DNA from: Chara braunii
Lineage: Eukaryota; Streptophyta; Charophyceae; Charales; Characeae
Direction of reading: 5' to 3'
Assembly (NCBI GenBank): GCA_003427395.1
Contig: BFEA01000065.1
Coordinates: 3,266,025 to 3,304,309, forward strand
DNA: 38,285 bases
Positions 30,471 to 38,285 of this stretch are shown one piece after another. The position numbers and the translations under genes are program-made. Within the stretch, counting starts at the first letter, position 1. Each line of letters begins with the position of its first letter. The notes below the pieces were generated by a model. The model saw only the letters and a list, made by a program, of their open reading frames with translations, searched no databases and was not told the DNA's origin.

Positions 30471-30816
30471 GATTCACGATTCACCTCACCTACGCACACA
30501 CTCAGTTTTTCACGCTTCAAAGCTGGCACCTTTCGCAGAAACTGCATAGTTTCCTTCCAGACGGTCAATGCTGCCCCCAACCATGGATGGTGAAGTTGAC
30601 ATCGACGGAATTGTGGAGCATCAAGTGATGCAAGTGCCTAAACCGCCGGGCAGAGGCCGCCCTCCTAAGCCAAGAATGCAATCCTGTGTCAGATTCAGAC
30701 ATCACCTGGATCCCAGCGAAGATCGGTGGTTCACCAGAGAAGAACTCATGCGAACAGCACCTCAAGTTATTGCAGGCTATGAAAGAGAACTCAAGGGGAA
30801 GATGCCTGCAGACTAG
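30454..30816 (+). pseudogene. pol C-terminus: chromodomain-like tail
   Basis: The frame reads GPSYVIHDSPHLRTHSVFHA (the usual end of gypsy integrase), a TAG at 30547, then from the ATG at 30568 VDIDGIVEHQVMQVPKPPGR, GRPPKPRMQ and RFRHHLDPSEDRWFTREELM. The spacing of I-V-E-H-Q-V and R-F-x-x-H-x-D-P-x-x-D-R-W-F-T-R-E-E-L recalls a chromodomain with an inserted basic linker. Such domains direct insertion to marked chromatin. The fragment at 10365-10560 is a second copy of this tail. Confidence 0.75.
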
Positions 30817-30837
30817 AAAACTTCTCAGAGGACTATC

Positions 30838-30856
30838 GAAGAAAAGGAGGACGGAA
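30838..30856 (+). other. Polypurine tract before the 3' LTR
   Basis: GAAGAAAAGGAGGACGGAA, purine except one C, ends exactly at the 3' LTR start (30857). It primes plus-strand synthesis. Confidence 0.8.
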
Positions 30857-31849
30857 TGCGAGGATCTGGGTCCTCGGCAGGCCTAAGGGGCCCCTGCTGC
30901 AGATGTGCCCGCCCTAAGTGAAGGCGGGCCTAACAAATCACGAGAGGCCCTCAGCTGTCAATTTCGTATCTGGGGTCCAGGCAGTTTCAATGCGCCTATT
31001 GGTTGAGGGAAACACAGGCCGAGCAGCAAGACATTCCACGGCCTTCCGGGCCTTTCCAAAAATACAGGCCCTGGGCGAGAATCGCAGCCTCATACACAGA
31101 CAGTTGGGAGGGCCAACCGAATGAGGCCCAGTAGCTGCAACAGAGGCACAGCATCCTGGGGCCTACCGGAAGCTTCCGGGCCGAGGCCCAGGCCAGCCAG
31201 GCTGCGAAGGCAGGCAGGCTCTTTCCATATAGGAAAGAGCTCGCTGCCTGGAGCTCATTCAGGCACTCGCATGCTAGCGGCAGCGCTGCTGGAGCGGACA
31301 CTCGTGGGCTGCTGCTGGCGCTGAGAGGCGAGGTGCTAGCGCGTATGGTCGTGCAGGGAGCAGGGCGCTGCTGAGGGCAGCGCCATAGCCCAGCCTCCAT
31401 AGCTGGTTGGGCTTGGACTACTGTGAGGCGCAGGGGTGGTCTTCGGGTGTACAGAGGGAAGACGTGGGAGTAAGACAGGGGAGAGAGAGAAGGATGATGA
31501 TGGTGATGTGAGGGCACATACCTGGTATTGGCGATGGTCTGCATGGGTGACATCTTCAAGTACTTCGTAGGCTGCTGACGTCAACAGTTGCATTGTCAAT
31601 TAGTAGGCAGAGAGTAGCTGTGTAGGAAGTAGGCTGGGCACCGAGCGCCAAGTAGGGAGATAGGGCCTGGACACTCGTGTTGGTGGTGGCGAGAGCAAGC
31701 TCTCATTGACATTGGTTGTCAGTGTTACGAATCTTCATTGGTGTTATATTGGTGCATTTCTGCTTTCTGGACACTGTGATACTATCTGGCCTTCAATGTG
31801 ATTGTGCAATCTGGTTATTGTCATCTCGCTACTGCTCATTTTCCTTGCA
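30857..31849 (+). repeat. 3' LTR
   Basis: Near-identical to the 5' LTR. The differences are mostly transitions, plus a 3-bp GAT unit, a longer segment near 31670-31690 and a 1-bp indel. Palindrome at 30907-30929; donor-like motif on the minus strand at 31526-31516. Followed by the TAAG duplication (31850-31853). Confidence 0.93.
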
Positions 31850-32036
31850 TAAGTAATCCCTAGTGTTTTTTTTTTTTTTTTTTTCAGTAATCCCTCGCGT
31901 GCTGTTGCTCTTTATTGAATTCTCTTATCCAACCTCGTATCCAGTCTCACATCGGATTTTTTTTTTTGTGTGTTCTTCTTCTCTCATATGCCTCACACTA
32001 CCTAACCCCCTTTCTAAGTCCAGTTTTACGACGTAG

Positions 32037-32295
32037 TTGAGTGTTGCAGCCATGGAGCGTCCTGATGGTTATGGGCTGACACCGACCTCCTCCCGTGTCA
32101 AAGCACCGCTGCAATTCCCTAACACCTGGCGCATGCTAGAAGGTGGATACAGGACACCTCCCAGCCAACCAGGTGAACCCAAAGCGTGCCACAGGGGACC
32201 AGGAGGGATCGAAATGGACGACATGGGAATCGAACCCACGACCTCCTGAATGCCACTTATGTGCTCTACCAACCGAGCTAGGCCGCTGGCCCCTC
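32037..32295 (-). repeat. tRNA-derived SINE (family 1)
   Basis: On the minus strand from about 32295: TAGCTCGGTTGG (A box, 32280-32269) and GGTTCGATTCC (B box, 32236-32226), spaced as in a tRNA gene. The acceptor and anticodon arms do not pair well and a non-tRNA body follows, so this is a SINE head and not a tRNA. The 3' limit is approximate. The internal Pol III promoter looks intact. Confidence 0.7.
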
Positions 32296-32480
32296 TCATC
32301 GAATCTATTATTTAAAGCCATTATTGAATCTCTTGGTTGAATATCTTATTGGATGTCTTAGTGAATCACTTATCGAATCAATTATAGAATCTCTTGTCAG
32401 TTGGCCCCTCTCTTGGAATCTATTATTTAAATCCATTATTGAATCTCCTATTGGATGTCTTATTGAATCTCTTGTCAGTT
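32287..32480 (+). repeat. AT-rich duplicated block
   Basis: TGGCCCCTCTC followed by GAATCTATTATTTAAA and ATTGAATCTC occurs at 32287 and again at 32402 (offset 115). Within the units, short TTGAATCTCTT-like motifs recur. Confidence 0.6.
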
Positions 32481-32548
32481 ATCTTTATGCAGCCAAAGAA
32501 AGAAGCTCACTGTGTGAAAGGTGGTAGTAATAGGATCAGCAGTCCTCA

Positions 32549-32640
32549 GCCCATATGGCTGAATGGTACACATGGCTACACATATGTGACTGTTAGTAAA
32601 CAGATTATGAGTTTGAATCATCATGGAATCGGATTGGATG
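32549..32640 (+). repeat. tRNA-like SINE fragment (family 2)
   Basis: CCATATGGCTGAATGGTACA (A-box-like) and ATTATGAGTTTGAATCATCA (B-box-like), followed by GGAATCGGATTGG. It is the best copy of the family also seen at 8342, 9240 and 9464. Confidence 0.55.
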
Positions 32641-32877
32641 AATAGTCTTGAATGCACTATTTCAAGGGAAGAAAAGGAGTAAAAACATAGCTTGAGCAGC
32701 GGTGAGGTCATGCCAACTAAGAGCTGTGATGACGGAGTGGACACCAGGTGCTGAAGTGGCTAAATCGCAATCGCTTGCGTCTTTCATTTTTATAGCAACT
32801 TTTTATGTGGTCATCACCTGTGTGCATCACAAATGTTTGGAATACGACACAAGAGCTTGACTGAGACGCCGAAACGC

Positions 32878-32879
<2 letters not shown>

Positions 32880-32956
<77 letters not shown>

Positions 32957-32957
32957 N

Positions 32958-33050
<93 letters not shown>
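32880..33050 (+). repeat. Compound (CT)n(GT)n microsatellite
   Basis: About 47 CT units (32880-32974, with N at 32957), then 38 GT units (32975-33050). Confidence 0.97.
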
Positions 33051-33051
<1 letters not shown>

Positions 33052-33440
33052 CCCCTCTCTTTTCACGTGCACCTGATATTGTACAACCATTCGCATGCAA
33101 TCAGAATCTGGTGCTACAATTGCTTTCAAAGATTCATCACACACAGGGTTTGAGTTTCTGGACCTTCACGTATCACCTCTCTCCTGCCTTTCAGCTGTTT
33201 GGGAAACTGAAGCAGCTATTCAGCCCCTACTGAAGAGCTGGTTGCAGGCCAGTGAAATGCGTCGAGGATGACCGGTGTGTTTTCATGAAGGCTGGGGGTC
33301 AAGACCAAATTCCTACGCAGTGGGGGAAAGATGATGAAGAAGAAGAAATATAACATCATGTAGTGGAACCTCTCGGCCTGAATCGGATCTGAACATCCCG
33401 ATGCGTGCCCAGATGGTCTGGATTGTTTCTTCTGGATGGA
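33051..33440. other. No gene recognised
   Basis: Intronic sequence between the microsatellite and the hairpin; no motif identified. Confidence 0.4.
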
Positions 33441-33442
33441 AA

Positions 33443-33518
33443 TGATTGCACGGGCATGGTTGTGAGGAACCTGGGTGGGCCAGTGTCCAGGTTCCTTGTG
33501 ATCACGCCCGTGCAATCA
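33443..33518. repeat. Inverted repeat, 32-base arms and 12-base loop
   Basis: The left arm TGATTGCACGGGC...GGAACCTGG (33443-33474) pairs with 33487-33518. I count 26 of 32 matches, with the mismatches concentrated in the middle of the arms. Confidence 0.75.
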
Positions 33519-33585
33519 TGCGAAGATTCGCAAGCAGGTTCTATCTTTTAAGTCTTACCTGACTGATGAGGGCATGGCTTTAAAC

Positions 33586-33745
33586 CACCACTACCTTTTC
33601 CCATGTGGGCCGCCGTGGGAGGCCGAAGTGAAACGATGGCCGCCGATGAGATTTATCAACGGCGGCCGTCATCGGGCCCGGCCTCCGATTTTTTAGGAGT
33701 ATGATATTTTTCCGTTTTCCCAACAGTGGGAAAAAGGTAGTGGTG
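33586..33745. mobile_element. Foldback / MITE-like element
   Basis: 160 bp with terminal inverted repeats CACCACTACCTTTTCCCA and TGGGAAAAAGGTAGTGGTG. Inside is a second nested palindrome around GGCCGCCG...CGGCGGCC. No ORF. I found no clear target duplication. Confidence 0.65.
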
Positions 33746-33872
33746 TGATGACCCGTCCAAACATGGACTGAAACACACAGCTGATTTCTGAGTTTTGCCC
33801 ATAGACTGAATTCCTTGCTGAGTTTCCCGCCTGCTACTAAGTCTGTGTGTGCACGCTTGCTGGACTGCATGT

Positions 33873-33998
33873 CTGTCTGAGTGATGGTTGGCTTGAGTGT
33901 GTGTGTGACCATGCCTGTCTGAGTTTTGGTTGGCTTGGGTGTGTGTGTGACCATGCCTGTCTGAGTGCTGGTTGGCATGAGTATGTGTGTGGCCCGTC
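33873..33998 (+). repeat. 42-bp tandem repeat, three units
   Basis: Units begin CTGTCTGAGTG/TTTTGGTTGG at 33873, 33915 and 33957, each followed by a GTGTGTGTG stretch. The offset is exactly 42 bases. Divisibility by three keeps the frames open through it; these are not genes. Confidence 0.85.
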
Positions 33999-34139
33999 AG
34001 GGCACTTGCTCATTCGTTGGGCCCTCAAGGCCGGTACTTACCTGTGGCCGTGACATTGAGGGGTTGCAGCGGGGAAAAGCACTCAAGTAGCGGGTAGGCC
34101 GGTACCGCACCTGGAAGGGGTAGATGTGCAGGTACCGGA

Positions 34140-34750
34140 GGCCGAGCAGAAGAAGACAAAAGTGGCATTTTTTTAGGCCCAGTAGTGTAGGCTAGGTCTA
34201 GGCGGATACCAGTCTGAGTCTAGGGCCTGTACGGGCAATATCAGAGTCTGCAATGATGTTTCCCTCCAAAAAGGAGGAGGTACCAGTTGCTTGGGAGGCT
34301 AAGCGGCCTGGAAGTCACCGCCCAAGAAGCAAAGCAGGCCGCTATATCTTTGGGCCGGGCGGAGAGTCCGCCTCTTTTTCGGTGTGCAAGTTTGGCGACA
34401 CACTGGTGGAGCGCTGGCTGGAGCAGCGCTATGCTGGAGCAGCGCTGCTGGGGAGGAAGGAGAATGACACGGGGGAGGAAGAAGGAAGGAAGGGGGAGGT
34501 GGCAGCCATCTTCATCACCTTGGTGGGTGCTGCAGCAGGGAGTCCCCAGCTGGGGAGAGCTACACCAAGAAGCTTCGAGGCAGGGTCAGGCATGGCGGCC
34601 TGAGCTAGAGCAGCCATAGCTGCTTTGGGTTGTCCTTTCAACTCCTTTGGGCATCTGAGCAGAGCCCAGTAGTCCGCTATAGCCTCGGCCTATGAGAGTG
34701 AAGAGTGGGAGAGGCGGCCATGGCTATGGTGGACCTCAAGTGATACCTGC
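34140..34750 (+). repeat. Probable LTR remnant
   Basis: The composition and order of blocks (GGCCTG-rich left part, CTGGAGCAGCGCTGCTGG, then GCCATAGCTGCTTTGGGTTG) resemble the right two thirds of the plus-oriented LTRs. No ends were found. Confidence 0.4.
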
Positions 34751-35187
34751 AGTAGAAGAGGAACTCAGACATTGATTCTGGATCAGTCATTCAACATTGT
34801 ATTATTATTTCTGGTATGAATAAGAGAAGGGGGAGATAAGGAGGGAGAGATTGTTGGGCAAAGAAGAAGAGCCTTATCATCTGTTTTTGCTGGTGTACAT
34901 CATCTTCTTCTTCTTTCTTACTTCTTTTTGTTCTTCTTCTAATCCTCTCTCTCCTCTCAAGTTCATTCATTTCTTTCTGCAATTGGATGACATTGTACTT
35001 TCCGATGGATGTGTATCTTGACATTGGCCAGGGTCATAACAGTGGTGGTTTAACCAAAAAAAAAAAAAAAAAAAAAAAAAGAGCATGGCTCTCTGCCGAA
35101 GAGTGATGAATCGTGGATTGTTGAGGAAGGAATTTGAGACTCAACCACTTTTGCAATACTTCTCCCAAATTGAATTGATGTTTGCAG
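34751..35187 (+). other. End of dynein intron 2, with poly(A) tract
   Basis: Pyrimidine-rich TTCTTC stretches (34905-34945) and a run of 25 As (35056-35080), possibly the tail of a retroposed element. The exon 3 acceptor ends at 35187. Confidence 0.6.
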
Positions 35188-35248
35188 GAGAGTTGAAAGA
35201 CCTGGATCCAGCGGAGATCGAGCTGGAGGTCACAACGATGCACCACAG
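35188..35248 (+). CDS. Dynein heavy chain, internal exon 3 of this window (linker)
   Basis: The acceptor is GATGTTTGCAG. The single G left by exon 2 plus GA completes Gly, giving WVAG then ELKDLDPAEIELEVTTMHH. The 'G.L..LDPAEIE.EV..M' pattern follows the exon 2 motif in dynein linkers, where an LD-x-E-x-I-E-x-x-V segment comes next. The end at CACCACAG|GTTGGT (35248) is a fair donor. The frame itself stays open to TGA at 35280 (RLVVGGLIKSF), so a donor a little later, for example at 35274, is possible. The upstream open frame from 35085 is intronic. The following dynein exon, which should carry a LPLI..LRNP-type motif, is not in the window. Confidence 0.72.
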
Positions 35249-35282
35249 GTTGGTTGTAGGGGGGTTGATTAAAAGTTTTTGA

Positions 35283-36198
35283 CATAGTGGGTAATTAAAT
35301 CGTATTTAAAGCTCAAACTGTGAGCACATACATTTAACCAGAAAGGATGTGGCCATGAAGTCATCACCAATGAGTCATGAGGGGAAGGAATGACTTTTTG
35401 ACAACGATGGTTCTTCTGCACCTTCCTCTTTTATTGTTACTGCTCATGTGACTCCATATCTCTTCTCCTTTAAACTCTTGAAAGACATAACCATTGCATC
35501 CAAACCACTTCTTTCTTGTTCTTTTTCTTCTTTCTTCTCCTTTTTGTTTCCTCTTCTTTCATCTTCATTCATCTTTGTTCGTCTTCTTTCCTCTTTCTTC
35601 TTCTTTCTATTTCTTTCTTTTTTTTGCCTTCTTTCTTATCTTCTTCTGATCCCTTCTTCGCTTGTATTCTCTTCTTGTCTATTTTCTTTTTTCTTCTTTA
35701 TTCTTCTTTCTTAACTTTCTGTACCGTAATTTTGTCTTTGTATGTCGTGGGAAAAAGAAAGTCTGATTTTTTGGGGGGTTCGACATAATTTGGAGCTTTA
35801 TTGTTTTGTGGTCATTAATTCAACATACATGACGAGTCTTGAAGACCAGAAAGTGGCCTCTAGGCAAAATTCTATGGAACTATTTTCTGTACACTACTTA
35901 AGAAAGACAAAATTAATGTACACCACACTTTCTTTCAATTTCTTCTTCATTCTTCTTCTTCCTTTGCCTTCTCCTTTCTTTCTTGGAGCGAGTTCTCACT
36001 TACTTGGATTCTTGGTTTCTGACCGTCAATTACAAAGATCAACCTTCAAAGATGAAGAGTCCACGTAACATGACATAAGTGGGACACCATCCCTTGCGGA
36101 GTGATATCCACATCTCCCCTTATTAACCGAACTATCCATCTATCTGTCCATCAGAGTCCCTCACTGGTAGATATCCACATCTCACCACATTAATCTAA
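35283..36198. other. No gene; pyrimidine-rich low-complexity DNA
   Basis: Bases 35505-35720 and 35930-35980 are TTC/TTT-rich and give chance Ser/Phe-rich frames. No dynein exon is recognised. Presumably the next intron. Confidence 0.5.
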
Positions 36199-36506
36199 CT
36201 ATCTCTCTATCTATCAATCAAATTATATCTATCAATCGGATTTTATATATTGATAAGATTTTATATATCTATTAGATTCAATCTATCAATATATCGATCG
36301 ATCGATCTATCCATCTATCTATTTATCTATCCATTCATCCATCCATTCATCCATCTATCCATCTATGTACCCATCCATCCATCATCCAATCTATCTGATC
36401 TATCTAATCTATCTGATCTATCTAACCTATATAATCTATCCATCTATCTAATCGAGCCATCTATCCATCCACCCATCCATCCATCCATCCATTCATCTAT
36501 CCATCC

Positions 36507-36541
<35 letters not shown>

Positions 36542-36684
36542 GATCTATCGATCTATCGATCTATCTATCTATTTATTTATCTATCTACCTATCTATCTAC
36601 CTACCTATCTACCAATCTACCTATCTACCAATCTACCAATCTACCTACCTACCTACCTACCTACCTACCTACCTACCTACCTAC

Positions 36685-36739
<55 letters not shown>

Positions 36740-36885
36740 CCTTTCTATCTACCTATCTATCTACCGACCTATCTACCTATGTAGCTACCTACCTATCTAC
36801 CTATGTTGCTATCTACCTATCTACCTTTCTGGTTAACTATCTACCTATCTATCTACCTATCTATCTATCTATCTATTTGTCTCTT

Positions 36886-36958
<73 letters not shown>

Positions 36959-37856
36959 TTATCTATATACTATCTCTTTATCTATTCAACTATCTATCTA
37001 CCTATCTATTTGTCTATCTGTCTCTATGTCTGTCTATTTGTTTATTTGTCTGTCTATTTGTCTCTCTGTCTATCTTTCTGTCTATCTATTTGTCTATCTA
37101 TTTGTCTATTTATTTGTCTATCTATTTGTCTATCTATTTGTCTATCTATTTGTCTATCTATTTGTTTATCTTTTTGTCTGTTTATTTTATTTATCTATCT
37201 ATCTGTTTGTCTATTTTTTTATATGTTTGTTTATCTTTTTATATGTTTATTTATCTTTTTATATGTTTGTCTATCTTTTTGTCTGTTTATTTTTATCTGT
37301 CTGTTTATTTTATCTATTTATCTATCTATTTGTCTATCTATTTGTCTATCTATTTGTCTATCTATCTGTGTATTTGTCCATCTATTTGTCTATCTATTTG
37401 TCTATATGTTTGTCTATTTGTTTGTCTATCTGTCTATATGTATATCTGTCTGTCTATCTGTTTGTCTATCTGTTTGTCTATCTGTTTGTCTATCTGTCTG
37501 TCTATTTGTATGTATCTCTGTCTATCTGTCTGTCTATTTGTCTGTCTATCTGTCTGTCTATTTGTCTGTCTATCTGTCTGTCTATTTGTCTGTCTATCTG
37601 TCTGTCTATCTGTCTGTCTGTTTTTCTATCTATTTGTCTATTTCTCTGTCTATCTGTTTATCTCTCTCTCTATCTGTCTATCTCTTTGTTTGTCTGTCTA
37701 TTTGTCTATCTATCTATCTATATCTCTGTCTGTCTATCTATCTATCCATCAATCCACCTAAGGATCCACCGATCCACCATCTATCCATCGATCCACCTAT
37801 CTATCCAATCTATCTATCTATCGAATCAATCAATCTATCCAATCAAATCTATCTAT

Positions 37857-37912
<56 letters not shown>

Positions 37913-38002
37913 GTATCTATCTGTCTATTTACATCTATCTATGTATCTATGTATCTATCTATCAATCCATCCACCTACCTACCTACCTACCTACCTACCT
38001 AC

Positions 38003-38071
<69 letters not shown>

Positions 38072-38081
38072 CATCCACCCG

Positions 38082-38150
<69 letters not shown>

Positions 38151-38285
38151 TTATGTATCTATCTATCTATCTATCTACCTACCTACCTATCTACCTATCT
38201 ATCTACCTACCTACTTGTCGATCTATCTACCTACCAACCTACCAATCGATCTACCTACCTACCTACCTACCTACCTACCTACCTA
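36199..38285 (+). repeat. Long (CTAT)n-type tetranucleotide array, continues past the window
   Basis: About 2.1 kb of CTAT, CTAC, CCAT, CTGT and TTGT variants, with pure CTAT blocks (for example 37857-37912 and 38090-38150) and mixed blocks with higher order (CTGTCTGTCTATTTGT at 37500-37620). Every + frame of the unit is free of stops, which creates a 503-codon chance frame of Leu/Ser/Ile/Tyr repeats that should not be called a gene. Confidence 0.97.

Larger units (their letters stand above)
22972..31849 (+). mobile_element. Structurally complete Ty3/gypsy LTR retrotransposon, coding region dead
   Basis: 8878 bp, bounded by direct LTRs of 977 and 993 bp that both start TGCGAGGATC and end CTTTTCCTTGCA-like. 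A tRNA-iMet PBS follows the 5' LTR and a purine tract precedes the 3' LTR. TAAG duplications flank it. Domain order gag - protease - reverse transcriptase - RNase H - integrase - chromodomain-like tail is the Ty3/gypsy (chromovirus-like) order. By eye the LTRs differ by about two dozen substitutions and three indels (roughly 97-98% identical), so the insertion is fairly recent, yet gag-pol has about a dozen stops and several frameshifts. It lies in dynein intron 2, in the gene's orientation. Confidence 0.93.

Noticed and set aside
32226-32290. tRNA gene on the minus strand
   Set aside because: A and B boxes are good, but the acceptor and anticodon stems do not pair, and a longer body follows; a SINE head is the better call.
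33580-33978. 132-codon minus frame with repeated TQTGMVTHT-type units
   Set aside because: It translates the 42-bp tandem repeat and the foldback element; the period being a multiple of three explains the openness.
36250-37761. 503-codon open frame
   Set aside because: It is a translation of the CTAT-type microsatellite; all + frames of the unit lack stops, and the residues are only Leu/Ser/Ile/Tyr/Cys/Val-type repeats.
1-38285. CRISPR arrays, rRNA genes, bacterial operons
   Set aside because: No regularly spaced identical repeats with unique spacers and no rRNA-like blocks; splice sites, LTRs and LINEs show a eukaryotic genome.

Overview
This window is eukaryotic DNA made mostly of retrotransposon sequence. 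Three short exons of one host gene are visible in it, separated by very long introns. The exons (8501-8655, 19462-19753 and 35188-about 35248, + strand) join in matching phase and read as the tail/linker part of a dynein heavy chain, most likely an axonemal one. The retroelement primer-binding sites are of the plant initiator-tRNA-Met type (TGGTATCAGAGC). Plant-type retroelements plus a probable ciliary dynein gene suggest a streptophyte with flagellated sperm. A charophyte such as Chara is my best guess, by inference only.

Layout. 1-about 5530 (- strand): a young-looking L1-type LINE cut by the window edge. Its ORF2 (AP endonuclease plus reverse transcriptase) is fully open to the edge, and three further ORFs lie upstream in the same reading frame. 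5540-7188: AT-rich and then pyrimidine-rich DNA with no gene I recognise. 7189-7226: an exact Nextera mate-pair junction adapter, so the linkage of 1-7188 to the rest is doubtful. 7227-11000: LTR remnants, tRNA-like SINEs and dynein exon 1. 11050-11827: a dead LINE fragment (+). 11828-17880: a decayed minus-strand Ty3/gypsy element with both LTRs, its interior interrupted by a plus-strand LTR (14950-16025); its 5' LTR contains a 355-base gap. 18042-22970: another LTR remnant, dynein exon 2 and a diverged minisatellite. 22972-31849: a structurally complete plus-strand Ty3/gypsy element (two LTRs, PBS, polypurine tract, 4-bp target duplication) whose gag and pol are broken by many stops and frameshifts. 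31850-35187: SINEs, microsatellites, hairpin elements and a poly(A) tract. 35188: dynein exon 3. 36199-38285: a 2-kb tetranucleotide array running off the window.

How the parts relate. The dynein introns are 10.8 kb and 15.4 kb and consist largely of nested, related LTR elements. Many of these LTRs carry, on the strand opposite to the element, a consensus 5' splice donor (AG|GTAYGT or AG|GTAAGY). The stops in the complete gypsy element look mainly like CAG-to-TAG and CGA-to-TGA changes, as cytosine-methylation decay would produce. Most long open frames in the window are chance frames in repeats and are not annotated as genes.
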